A stretch of 64,000 nucleotides of DNA from Candidatus Aalborgicola bjergmarkensis (lineage in GTDB: Bacteria > Pseudomonadota > Gammaproteobacteria > Burkholderiales > Burkholderiaceae_C), in the NCBI GenBank assembly GCA_016708725.1, contig JADJFE010000007.1, forward strand, positions 124,001 through 188,000. The letters are read 5' to 3'. The position numbers and the translations under genes were made by a program. The notes beneath the pieces were generated by a model. That model saw only the letters and a program-made list of their open reading frames with translations, did not search any database and was not told the origin of the DNA. Every line of letters begins with the position of its first letter. The stretch's first letter is position 1. Positions 9,131 through 16,028 of the stretch are shown piece after piece.

Positions 9131-9180
9131 TTCAATTGATAGCTGCCCCCGCACATTCCACAAGGGCTGCAACCAGATTT
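9131..9180 (-). repeat. Dispersed ~45-bp repeat, copy 3 (inverted)
   Basis: Reverse copy (plus strand reads GATAGCTGCCCCCGCACATT), paired in inverted orientation with copy 2. I recognise no gene in the 62 bp between them or in the ~85 bp between this copy and copy 4. Confidence 0.75.
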
Positions 9181-9264
9181 CCTCATTATTCTGGCCCATC
9201 ACGCCCACCATTTCTGCCCACCCGGCGGCCAGCGGCTGGTGTATGGCAGCGTTTTTATGGTGCC

Positions 9265-9312
9265 AATCGGCTTGTAGGGCTTATGGGACGTGCGGAAGCC
9301 GCTATTAAATCA
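9265..9312 (+). repeat. Dispersed ~45-bp repeat, copy 4
   Basis: Forward copy (CGGCTTGTAGGGCTTATGGG). It lies where the integron-integrase remnant on the minus strand stops being recognisable, so it sits at or near the deletion that removed most of intI. Confidence 0.7.
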
Positions 9313-9339
9313 GGATGATTCCGATTGCGGGCGGACGCG

Positions 9340-9489
9340 CACACATTGCGTTACGGCATGGAGTAGTGAACAAAGCCAGTGAAAAAATCCCGCCAGCACG
9401 AAAAAATTTCTTCGGTGTACAGGCTATAGTGCAGTCGGCGGGTGCTCACGTAACTGATCCAGTGGCCGGGTTGACCTAAAAACCGGCAT
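9340..9489 (-). pseudogene. Integron integrase intI remnant (N-terminus only)
   Basis: Read on the minus strand from the ATG at 9489, the first frame gives FRSTRPLDQLREH. After a 2-nt deletion near 9442 the next frame gives RRLHYSLYTEEIFSCWRDFF before a stop near 9358. IntI1 of class 1 integrons has RSVKVLDQLRERIRYLHYS at the same place, so the match is specific to integron integrases rather than general tyrosine recombinases. The remaining ~290 residues, including all catalytic residues, are absent. A LexA box and an attI-like stretch lie where expected upstream. The gene cannot make a working integrase. Confidence 0.8.
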
Positions 9490-9513
9490 GCTGGTTTTTC
9501 CGGGATATTATGA

Positions 9514-9529
9514 CTGTTTATACATACAG
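9514..9529. promoter_or_regulatory. LexA (SOS) box of the intI promoter
   Basis: CTGTTTATACATACAG fits the CTGT-N8-ACAG LexA consensus exactly. It lies 25 bp upstream of the intI remnant start, where class 1 integrons carry a LexA site in the intI promoter. The preceding TTATGACTGTTT also matches the class 1 promoter region as I remember it. Confidence 0.8.
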
Positions 9530-9574
9530 CTTATTGGCTGCAAGCCTTATTGCGTGCGGGTTTGCGCGGGTTCA

Positions 9575-9645
9575 GTCCAGCCATGTTATGGAGGCAGTCG
9601 TCATGTTGCGGGGGCACGGGCGTGTCTCCCTATATTAAGTTAGCC
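9575..9645 (+). other. attI-like integron recombination site
   Basis: Between the LexA box and the first cassette gene lies a stretch resembling attI1 of class 1 integrons: CATGTTATGGAGGCAG corresponds to the ATGTTATGGAGCAGCA region, followed by CATGTTGCGGGGGCA and, at the end, TATTAAGTTAGCC (attI1 ends AAACAAAGTTAG). The predicted crossover lies between G9639 and T9640. The first cassette's attC carries the exact complement of GTTAGCC, which supports this junction. Confidence 0.72.
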
Positions 9646-9654
9646 AGCACAGTC

Positions 9655-10278
9655 ATGACAAACGAGATACCCGTAGAGCAACAACAGCCGCAAGTCCCGG
9701 CGCAGCTAGACACGCAGCAATGCCCATACTGCAAATCTGATATTTCAAGGGAAGCGAAAAAGTGTCCTCGGTGCCGTAGCTTTCTTGGCTGGATTGGAAG
9801 AGTTAGAAATGCAACTACTGAGCTTACGATTATCTCTCTCACGGTTTCCATTCTTGCGCTCGCGCTGCCGTCTATCCAAAAGAGCCTTCTGCCACAACGC
9901 TCCGATATCGTTGTTTCGGTGTTGCGACCTTACGGGTTGAGGTTTGAATTCATTGTTTCAAACAAAGGTAACCGCCCGGCCGCAATAACCGAAGCTGGCG
10001 TCGAATTTCCCTCAACACACAATGGCAAAATGCTTCAGAACTGGGTTTTGCTTGATCGGGCGGCCTATGCCACTCTAATTGAGCCTGAGAAGTCCTATCG
10101 GTTTGGGCCAGAAATTATGTCTGGGTTGCCCCCGCAGCAACCAAGCCCAGGGATGGAAACAGAGGCACCCACATTGCTTAATCTGCTTCCCGAGAATTGC
10201 AAGCTAAAGGTCGTCTACATCGATTTTGACGGCAGCGAGAAGGTCATCAGGAAGCCATATCGATGTGCTGCTGGCTAA
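9655..10278 (+). CDS. Integron cassette 1: zinc-ribbon membrane protein of unknown function
   Basis: 207-residue protein. The N-terminus is a Gln/Pro-rich stretch followed by a four-cysteine zinc ribbon (CPYCKSDISREAKKCPRC, about residues 23-40), then one likely membrane helix (TELTIISLTVSILALALP, about 52-69). The rest is predicted soluble and beta-rich with no recognised motif. The ATG at 9655 lies 16 bp inside the predicted cassette; an upstream open frame from 9550 would run through attI and is unlikely. I do not recognise the family. It fills a cassette alone and was probably read from an upstream integron promoter. Confidence 0.7.
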   Translation: MTNEIPVEQQQPQVPAQLDTQQCPYCKSDISREAKKCPRCRSFLGWIGRVRNATTELTIISLTVSILALALPSIQKSLLPQRSDIVVSVLRPYGLRFEFIVSNKGNRPAAITEAGVEFPSTHNGKMLQNWVLLDRAAYATLIEPEKSYRFGPEIMSGLPPQQPSPGMETEAPTLLNLLPENCKLKVVYIDFDGSEKVIRKPYRCAAG

Positions 10279-10342
10279 CCCATCAATCCACCGGACGCTG
10301 CGCGATAAAGCCGCGCAGCGTCGGTGATTTCAAACGTTAGGC
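10273..10342 (+). other. attC site 1 (cassette recombination site)
   Basis: 70 bp. R'' is GGCTAAC (10273-10279) and R' is GTTAGGC (10336-10342); inside are near-perfect arms GACGCTGCGCG and CGCGCAGCGTC around ATAAAGC. In the excised circle R' would read GTTAGCC, the exact complement of R''. This is the standard architecture of an integron attC. Confidence 0.82.
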
Positions 10343-10370
10343 TCAAAATGAATGAACTAATGCTGAAATA

Positions 10371-10859
10371 ATGAAGCGCAAAATCTACCTCGAAACCTCG
10401 GTCATCAGCTACCTGACTGCTCGCCCCAGTAAAACCATTATTGGGGCGGCGCACCAGCAGATTACGGCTTCGTGGTGGGAGGCACGAGGCGAATTTGAGT
10501 TGTTTGTGTCGGATGTTGTACTTGATGAATGTGCAGATGGCAATACTGAAGCAGCGCAGAGACGCGCCAACGCGATCAAAGGCATTCCGTTGCTTGAAGT
10601 CACAGCGTCTGCGGTTGAAATTGCAAGAGAACTAATTTCGCGATCAATTGTCCCCAAAAAAGCAGCTCAAGATGCTTTACATATTGCGGTGGCAACGATT
10701 CACGGGATGGATTGTTTGCTCACATGGAATTGTCGCCATATCGCCAATATTGACATCCAAAGAAACGTAGCCCACTACCTTGAATCTGTCGGCTTGCTGT
10801 TGCCGATAATGTGTACACCAGAAGAATTACTTGGAGGAGAAGATGATGAAGGTATTTGA
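10371..10859 (+). CDS. Integron cassette 2: PIN-domain toxin-like protein
   Basis: 162-residue PIN-fold protein of the VapC superfamily. It starts KRKIYLETSVISYL, with Glu where most PIN nucleases have Asp; further acidic residues lie in VLDECADGN and AAQDALHIAVA, and LLTWNCRHIAN ends the core. RNase activity is inferred from the fold. No clear ribosome-binding site precedes the ATG, which lies 29 bp after the attC R' box. Its end overlaps the start of the partner gene. A frameshifted homologue lies in another cassette at 45959-46449. Confidence 0.78.
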   Translation: MKRKIYLETSVISYLTARPSKTIIGAAHQQITASWWEARGEFELFVSDVVLDECADGNTEAAQRRANAIKGIPLLEVTASAVEIARELISRSIVPKKAAQDALHIAVATIHGMDCLLTWNCRHIANIDIQRNVAHYLESVGLLLPIMCTPEELLGGEDDEGI

Positions 10860-11058
10860 AGATGAAATCATCGCAGAGGTGAGGGCTATTCGAGAAGCCC
10901 ATGCTGCAAAATTTAATTACGATCTTGATGCTATTTTTGCAGATATTAAAAAGTCGCAAGAAAAACGTATAGCAAGTGGCTTTGTTTATATTCAACCTCC
11001 GCCCCCAGCGGCCATGCCTAATACGGCATTGCAGCGGACTCGCTTCGCTCGCCGTTGA
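10846..11058 (+). CDS. Integron cassette 2: small partner (antitoxin-like) of PIN protein
   Basis: About 70 residues, overlapping the toxin end by 14 bp. Two start codons (10843, 10846) follow a strong GGAGGAGA at 10833-10840. The N-terminal ~50 residues (EIIAEVRAIREAHAAKFNYD) form a charged helical region conserved with the copy at 46430. The C-terminal dozen (NTALQRTRFARR) is simply the translation of the attC site, as often seen when a cassette gene runs into attC. Antitoxin role inferred from pairing. Confidence 0.7.
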   Translation: MKVFEDEIIAEVRAIREAHAAKFNYDLDAIFADIKKSQEKRIASGFVYIQPPPPAAMPNTALQRTRFARR

Positions 11059-11069
11059 ATTCGTTAGTT
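11016..11069 (+). other. attC site 2
   Basis: 54 bp from R'' GCCTAAT (11016-11022) to a degenerate R' GTTAGTT (11063-11069), with internal arms around CAGCGGACTCGCTTCGCTCG. R'' is complementary, apart from the last base, to the GTTAGGC that opens this cassette. The same core recurs in the attC at 46603-46660. Confidence 0.72.
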
Positions 11070-11130
11070 ATGCAGTCAGACAAGCCAATGGTGATCCGCT
11101 AATCCAACAAGTTGCTGCTATCCATAACGA

Positions 11131-11316
11131 ATGAAAGTCAGTGAAATTCTCAGGATCATCCAAAGCGATGGATGGATATTGGTCGCAACCAGGGTTAGCC
11201 ATCGGCAATTCACACACGCATTCAAACCAGGGCGTGTGACGGTTCCAGGCAAACCTAGTGACGACTTGGCTATTGGCACTCAAAATAGCGTTCTCAAACA
11301 AGCTGGTTTGAAGTGA
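11131..11316 (+). CDS. hicA: HicA-type mRNA interferase toxin
   Basis: 61-residue protein with the HicA double-stranded-RNA-binding-like fold: MKVSEILRIIQSDGWILV, the catalytic His in VSHRQFTHAF, and the end SVLKQAGLK. HicA toxins cut mRNA during translation. hicB starts 6 bp downstream. It lies after attC 2, so it may be a later cassette, but I find no attC that would close it. Confidence 0.88.
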   Translation: MKVSEILRIIQSDGWILVATRVSHRQFTHAFKPGRVTVPGKPSDDLAIGTQNSVLKQAGLK

Positions 11317-11322
11317 GGTTTT

Positions 11323-11535
11323 ATGCGTTACGCAGTCGTTATCGAAAAGGCAATCGGAAATTATTCGGCTTATGTGCCGGATTTACCTGGGTGCATCGCA
11401 ACTGGTCAGACCTTGGGCGAGGTCGAATCAGAAATCAGCGAGGCGATTGCGTTTCACATTGAAGGAATGATCGAAGACGGCTTGCCTGTCCCACCGCCAA
11501 CAAGCCAGGTTGAGTACGTTGAAGTTGCTGCATAA
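11323..11535 (+). CDS. hicB: HicB-type antitoxin
   Basis: 70-residue HicB-family antitoxin (MRYAVVIEKAIGNYSAYVPDLPGC ... LGEVESEISEAIAFHIEGMIEDGLPVP). It lacks the C-terminal DNA-binding domain of long HicB proteins. It neutralises the HicA encoded immediately upstream; hicA-hicB order and tight spacing are usual. Confidence 0.88.
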   Translation: MRYAVVIEKAIGNYSAYVPDLPGCIATGQTLGEVESEISEAIAFHIEGMIEDGLPVPPPTSQVEYVEVAA

Positions 11536-11544
11536 AATTCAACG

Positions 11545-11733
11545 ATGAATACTGCCGCTCAACAATTGCTTTCTGTATTTAGCACACTCCCCCGCAAAGC
11601 GCAAAAGGACGTGCTGGTTAGTCTGTTACGCCTTCCGATAGAAACTCCCTATAGAGCGCCTGCAAATGAGCAGATGCGGCGTGCCGCAAATGCTGTGTTT
11701 TTGGAGCTTGATCGGCACGAGGCAGCCAATTGA
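11545..11733 (+). CDS. Antitoxin-like partner of a MazF/PemK-type toxin
   Basis: 62-residue helical protein (AAQQLLSVFSTLPRKAQKDVLVSLLR ... AANAVFLELDRHEAAN). This type precedes PemK/MazF toxin genes. Here the toxin frame begins in the overlapping TTG at 11730 but is broken after 36 codons, so the antitoxin is now unpaired. Confidence 0.65.
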   Translation: MNTAAQQLLSVFSTLPRKAQKDVLVSLLRLPIETPYRAPANEQMRRAANAVFLELDRHEAAN

Positions 11734-11840
11734 AAGCGCCGCCACGCGGTGAAGTCTGGCTGGTCGATCTTGGGATGACGGCAAAAATTCGGCCTTGCTT
11801 GGTACTCAGCGTACAAGCTGGCACACTCTCCTGCAAATAG
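11730..11840 (+). pseudogene. MazF/PemK-type toxin, 5' fragment
   Basis: From TTG 11730 the frame reads PPRGEVWLVDLGMTAKIRPC and a few more residues, the typical N-terminus of PemK/MazF toxins, then stops at TAG 11838-11840. The family normally runs to 105-115 residues. A dispersed repeat (copy 5) begins at the break, so repeat insertion or repeat-associated deletion removed the rest. Confidence 0.75.
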
Positions 11841-11886
11841 CATTGCAAGGCTTATGGAACGTGCGGGGATAGCTACTATTTTTGCA
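11841..11886 (+). repeat. Dispersed ~45-bp repeat, copy 5
   Basis: Forward copy (GCAAGGCTTATGGAACGTGC, then GGGGATAGCTACTAT) abutting the truncated mazF and 38 bp upstream of the recJ start. Confidence 0.75.
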
Positions 11887-11923
11887 GTGGTTGTGATCAT
11901 TGCACATCGGGGACAATCGCACC

Positions 11924-13633
11924 ATGAACATCATTTCTCGCGATATTCCTCCACGCAGCGTATGGGTGCTGGAGCAGACTGGCATTCACCCCTTGCTGGC
12001 GCGCTTGTATGCGGCACGCGGCGTAAAGGGTGTTGAAGAACTCGACGATAGCCTGGCCAAGCTGCTGCCGCCTTCTTCCATGCTCGGGCTGGACCGGGCG
12101 GCATGCCTGCTGGCTGATGCCATCAAGGACGCCAGGCGTTTGTGCGTTGTGGCCGATTACGATTGCGATGGGGCGACCGCCTGTGCCGTGGCCCTGCGCG
12201 GATTAAAAATGTTGGGCGCGCAGCACGTCAGTTTCATCGTACCGGATCGTATTGTGGATGGTTACGGACTGACCGCGCCGATTGCCGAGCGGGTCAAGGC
12301 TTCGGGCGCCGATGTGCTGATTACCGTGGACAACGGCATTGGCAGTATCGAGGGCGTGGCGTGCGCGCGTGCGCTCGGGCTGCAGGTGCTCGTCACCGAC
12401 CACCATTTGCCAGCCGCTGAACTGCCACAAGCCGATGTGATTGTGAACCCCAACCAGCCAGGATGCCCTTTTGCCAGCAAGTCGATTGCCGGGGTGGGGG
12501 TGATGTTTTACGTGTTGCTGGCGCTGCGGGCCGAGTTGCGTGCGCGTGGCGTGTTCGATGCCGCCACACAACCCAAACTGAATGCCTTGTTGCCACTGGT
12601 GGCACTGGGGACGGTGGCCGATGTGGTCAAACTCGACGCGAACAACCGCCGCTTGGTGGCCCAAGGGCTGAAACGGGTGCGCGTGCTTGCCATGCCTGCG
12701 GGGATGGCTAGTCTTTTTGTAGTATCCGGGCGTTCTGCTGCGACCGCTACGACCTTCGATTTTGGTTTTGCACTCGGACCGCGCCTCAATGCTGCAGGCC
12801 GATTGAGCGACATGACCCTGGGGATCGAGTGCTTGCTGACCGACGACGCTGCACGTGCTGGCGAATTGGCCAACATGCTCGATGGCATCAACCGTGAGCG
12901 CCGCACCATCGAGGGCGGCATGCGTGAGCAGGCCATGCAGATTGCCGAGTCGCTGTTTGATGCGGGCGAGGCGCCGCCCCCGGCCATTTGCGTCTTCGAC
13001 CCCGATTTTCACGAAGGTGTGGTCGGCATCGTGGCCTCGCGCATCAAGGACAAGCTGCACCGCCCGACTTTTGTGTTCGCTGCCAGCGCAGCACCTGGCA
13101 AGGAGCATGAACTCAAGGGATCGGGGCGCTCCATCCCCGGTTTTCACTTGCGTGATGCCCTGGATTTGCTGGCCAAGCGCTATCCCGGAACGCTGTTGCG
13201 CTTTGGCGGCCATGCGATGGCGGCGGGTTGCAGCATCCAGGCAGATGCCCTGGACACCTTTGAGCAGGGCTTGATCGAGGTGGCGCAAGAGTGGCTCGAT
13301 CCGGCCACGCTGACCCAGTGCCTGGAAACCGATGGCCCCCTGGCGCCGGAGTACCGCCGTGTGGAATTGGTCGATGTCCTGCACAAGGAGGTCTGGGGCC
13401 AGGGCTTTGCGCCCCCGACATTCAGCGAAGAAGTGGAAGTCATCTCGCAACGGCTGGTGGGCGAAAAGCACCTGGCGCTCAAACTCAAACACCAGGGTCA
13501 ACCCGTAGACGGTATCTGGTTTGGCCGCACCGAGCCGCTGCCCGCCAAAGTCACCCTGGCCTTCCGGCTGGATGCCGATGCCTGGAAGGGCGAGCGCCGG
13601 GTGCGGTTTTTGGTGGAAGGCGCACAGATTTGA
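11924..13633 (+). CDS. recJ: Single-stranded-DNA exonuclease RecJ
   Basis: 569-residue 5'-3' exonuclease of the DHH family, active in RecF recombination, mismatch and base-excision repair. Motifs: VVADYDCDGATA (motif I), the VDNGIGSIEG region, VTDHHLP (DHH), FVLGPRLNAAGR-like FALGPRLNAAGRLS, and GSGRSIPGFHLRDALD in the DHHA1 domain. The ATG at 11924 is preferred over an upstream in-frame ATG at 11900 that overlaps the repeat region. A diverged fragment of the same gene lies at 15094-15190. Confidence 0.95.
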   Translation: MNIISRDIPPRSVWVLEQTGIHPLLARLYAARGVKGVEELDDSLAKLLPPSSMLGLDRAACLLADAIKDARRLCVVADYDCDGATACAVALRGLKMLGAQHVSFIVPDRIVDGYGLTAPIAERVKASGADVLITVDNGIGSIEGVACARALGLQVLVTDHHLPAAELPQADVIVNPNQPGCPFASKSIAGVGVMFYVLLALRAELRARGVFDAATQPKLNALLPLVALGTVADVVKLDANNRRLVAQGLKRVRVLAMPAGMASLFVVSGRSAATATTFDFGFALGPRLNAAGRLSDMTLGIECLLTDDAARAGELANMLDGINRERRTIEGGMREQAMQIAESLFDAGEAPPPAICVFDPDFHEGVVGIVASRIKDKLHRPTFVFAASAAPGKEHELKGSGRSIPGFHLRDALDLLAKRYPGTLLRFGGHAMAAGCSIQADALDTFEQGLIEVAQEWLDPATLTQCLETDGPLAPEYRRVELVDVLHKEVWGQGFAPPTFSEEVEVISQRLVGEKHLALKLKHQGQPVDGIWFGRTEPLPAKVTLAFRLDADAWKGERRVRFLVEGAQI

Positions 13634-13648
13634 AAACATGTTTTCTGA

Positions 13649-14155
13649 CAATTTAATAGCAAGACCCCACCATGCGCTTTCTCGACCTTTGTCAAAAACG
13701 CCTCAGACTTGAAATTCATCCCCGAGCGGCTCAACACCCCGAGCATCCACCAAGCTTTTGACATGATCAACGAAGCGGGTATGAGCGCCGAAGAACTGGA
13801 GCAGCAGCACAAGCGCCGTGAGTTCATCTTCATGCAACGCGACGCACTGGAAAAGGCCCAGGCCGATGGCTGGGCAGGGGGCAAGGCGGAAGGCGTGCAA
13901 ACCGGGGAAGCTCTGGCACTGCAAAGGCTGCTGCACAAGCGTTTTGGCACATTGTCCGCAGAGATTTTGCACCGCATCACTACAGCCAGCGTGGCGCAGA
14001 TTGACGACTGGCTGGATCGGGTGCTAGATGCCGCTACCCTGGAAGAAGTTTTCCACGAAGCCCGGAAATTGCTGAGTTCCGCAGGCGACAACGCAGATGA
14101 TCTCTGGGAGAACATGCGAACAGCGCATTGGCTGGGCGAAGGGGATGGTCGCTGA
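13649..14155 (+). pseudogene. Rpn/PD-(D/E)XK transposase-nuclease, C-terminal fragment
   Basis: The frame is open from 13649 but has no ATG; the first plausible start is TTG 13709. The product (FIPERLNTPSIHQAFDMIN, EELEQQHKRREFIFMQRDAL, then LLHKRFGTLSAEILHRI) matches the C-terminal half of Rpn-family proteins with a DUF4351-like tail. The N-terminal nuclease domain is missing; family members are about 300 residues. Most likely a decayed remnant. Confidence 0.7.
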
Positions 14156-14159
14156 ATGT

Positions 14160-14903
14160 TTAGTTGATTTTGATCATGTTTTTCAGTTCTTGAAGTGCGT
14201 CACGAAATTCTTGCTCGGTTTCATAGTTGTTATCAAAATAGCAACCGTCTTTGCAGCCAAAGATTATTAGATCAGACTCTACAGTTTTAAAAAAATATTC
14301 ATCGAATTGCCCCTTTGCAGATTCAAAATACCCAGTAAGAAATCCGACAATATAATTTATGAAGTAAGTAATTTCATCTCTTGGAAAATCCTGAAATGGA
14401 TGATAAAAAACACCTCTTTCAAAGCTCTCATCATCCGCATAAATCAACCTGGCCAGTCTGAATTCTATTGATGATCTTATATTATGAATGTTTATTAAAT
14501 ACGAAAATTCCTGCTCTTCCTTTTTGAAATGAATCAAGAAGGGGAAAGAAAAAGAACCTTTCCAGTCATCATAGCTCTTGCCGCTTTCTCCGGATATTTC
14601 TTTCAAAGTCGCATACATCTTCGAAAAACTCTGGAAAATCACATCGTTATCTCTGGATAGATGCATTAAATGCAAATAATCCTCATGTATCAGAATACAA
14701 TTCTTGCGTAAAATATGAAACTGTTCATCAGTTAATCGTATGAGCTTGTATGTATTTTCTTTTGTTTTAATGTCAATCGATATGTTTTGCACCGGGGTGT
14801 AATTTTTCTTTCTGTATTTCTCGATTGTGGAATTGACAATTTCAGTGTTTTTGTCGTTGTGCTCGCTGCGGATAGACCGCAGCCCCCAGTCGGATTCGTT
14901 CAT
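14160..14903 (-). CDS. AT-rich orphan protein of unknown function
   Basis: 247-residue protein with no motif I recognise. It is rich in Ile, Lys, Glu, Phe and Tyr (GSFSFPFLIHFKKEEQEFSY, DEYFFKTVESDLIIFGCKDG) and the gene is far more AT-rich than its surroundings, with codons such as ATA and TTA. This points to recent acquisition from a low-GC donor. It converges on the Rpn fragment with a 4-bp gap. There is no signal peptide or membrane helix. Confidence 0.6.
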   Translation of the reverse strand: MNESDWGLRSIRSEHNDKNTEIVNSTIEKYRKKNYTPVQNISIDIKTKENTYKLIRLTDEQFHILRKNCILIHEDYLHLMHLSRDNDVIFQSFSKMYATLKEISGESGKSYDDWKGSFSFPFLIHFKKEEQEFSYLINIHNIRSSIEFRLARLIYADDESFERGVFYHPFQDFPRDEITYFINYIVGFLTGYFESAKGQFDEYFFKTVESDLIIFGCKDGCYFDNNYETEQEFRDALQELKNMIKIN

Positions 14904-15030
14904 GATTGCACCTCCACGGTATTGGTATCAATGGCATCGTATTTTGCAGTGATTTAACGCATCGCCCTGTGCGTTACCATCACCGCCACACACGTAACGA
15001 GCGCCAATTTCACCCCAGCGCAGAAACACT
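14904..15030. other. Intergenic region upstream of the AT-rich orphan
   Basis: No gene or clear motif seen. Together with repeat copy 6 and the recJ fragment it fills the 310 bp between the orphan gene and the RlaP-like gene. Confidence 0.5.
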
Positions 15031-15077
15031 ACAAAATTCGTAGCTGCACCCGCATTATCCACAAGCTCTACAGGCTA
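15031..15077 (-). repeat. Dispersed ~45-bp repeat, copy 6 (inverted)
   Basis: Reverse copy (CGTAGCTGCACCCGCATTAT). It abuts the recJ fragment, just as copy 5 precedes the complete recJ. Confidence 0.7.
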
Positions 15078-15093
15078 CCCCTGCCGATGCACA

Positions 15094-15190
15094 ACACCTG
15101 CTGGCGCGCTTGTACGCAGCGCGTGACGTGACGGGTGTCGAAGAGCTGGACGATAGCCTAGCCAAGCTGCTGCCGCCCTCTTCCATGCGG
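15094..15190 (+). pseudogene. recJ fragment (about codons 22-54)
   Basis: 97 bp matching the recJ stretch at about 11987-12083 (LLARLYAAR..GVEELDDSLA). I count about 14 differences in 89 compared bases, most at third codon positions, so this piece diverged while still part of a working gene, probably in another strain, rather than by recent local copying. No start, no downstream recJ. Confidence 0.8.
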
Positions 15191-15213
15191 GGGCAAGTCC
15201 ACGCGCGAGCTAC

Positions 15214-16020
15214 TCATTTTCGCAAAATGCCAGAATTTCCCAGCACCATGTCCATCAGCAGTTCATCCAGCACTGAGAAGTCGATCTTTTGATGGACGGG
15301 TGGACTGACCGATTCCAACCGGGTCAACTCCCTGTCGATAAACTGGTTAATCAATGGCCAGGGTCTCCCGTATTGCGATTCACTTGCCTGCCGCTTGTGG
15401 TCGAGCAGTTCAGCAATGGATTGCTGTAGGGCTGGATCCATCACCAAGGCATCCACCAGATCCGTAAACCGGATGGGTGCAACACCACGGCCCTGCTCTA
15501 TCCACAGGGTGGCCAGCAAGGGCCGCAAGACGTAGAGGTACTTTTTGAGTCGCACGATCTCACCGCGCAGATATTCACGGTAGTTCCCGCGCGCCATGTG
15601 TATGTAGTGGTGAAAGGACCGATCCGCCTGGTGCGTTTGCTGTGCTGCTGTGCGAATGCGTGCGAGAAACGTGTCGTCAGATCGGTATACCACCGGCGAA
15701 TCCAGCCATTCCATCAGCGTGGCATTGCCTTTTTTCATGAGTCCCAGGGCTTTGCGCAACTCCCAGCCGTTGATGTCAAGGTCACCGCTGATGGGCAGCT
15801 CGATCACGTCGTGGCCAGGGCTGACCTGCAGGTACCAGGGCAGGCGATGCACATAAATGAAGCGGACATCGTAGTCACTGTCAGGGGAAGCGAATCCCCA
15901 ACCCCTGCTGCCGGACTCACAGGCGTACAGGACCGTGACATCGTTGGCACGCTCAATGTCGCGCAGTCTATCCATGATCTCGGAGCGCATCGCGTCCGAC
16001 ACCGGGTGGTTGGTATCCAT
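15214..16020 (-). CDS. RlaP-like nucleotidyltransferase (RNA-ligase-associated)
   Basis: 268-residue nucleotidyltransferase of the polymerase-beta superfamily. The active-site motif is plain: YACESGSRGWGFASPDSDYD, with G-S and two metal-binding Asp residues, followed by VRFIYVH. The C-terminal half is helical (HHYIHMARGNYREYLRGE). It follows rtcB by 8 bp on the same strand, the arrangement that gave the RlaP family its name. It probably modifies RNA ends before or after ligation. An alternative ATG at 16044 would overlap rtcB. Confidence 0.85.
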   Translation of the reverse strand: MDTNHPVSDAMRSEIMDRLRDIERANDVTVLYACESGSRGWGFASPDSDYDVRFIYVHRLPWYLQVSPGHDVIELPISGDLDINGWELRKALGLMKKGNATLMEWLDSPVVYRSDDTFLARIRTAAQQTHQADRSFHHYIHMARGNYREYLRGEIVRLKKYLYVLRPLLATLWIEQGRGVAPIRFTDLVDALVMDPALQQSIAELLDHKRQASESQYGRPWPLINQFIDRELTRLESVSPPVHQKIDFSVLDELLMDMVLGNSGILRK

Positions 16021-16028
16021 GCTTGGTT

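Noticed and set aside
6800..9211. Open frame of 803 codons on the minus strand opposite hypDE
   Set aside because: It is an antisense shadow of hypD and hypE, whose motifs are unmistakable; the antisense product is Arg/Ser/Ala-rich with no family features.
11072..11840. Third integron cassette holding hicAB or the mazEF remnant
   Set aside because: No attC with an R'' box complementary to GTTAGTT could be found downstream, so cassette status is not supported, though an attC lost at the repeat is possible.
12690..12745. Possible repeat insertion inside recJ, because the bases around 12700 resemble the dispersed repeat core
   Set aside because: The translation aligns with ordinary RecJ through this stretch without an insertion, so the likeness is chance.
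12203..13651. Long minus-strand open frame opposite recJ
   Set aside because: Antisense shadow of recJ; no start context or protein features of its own.
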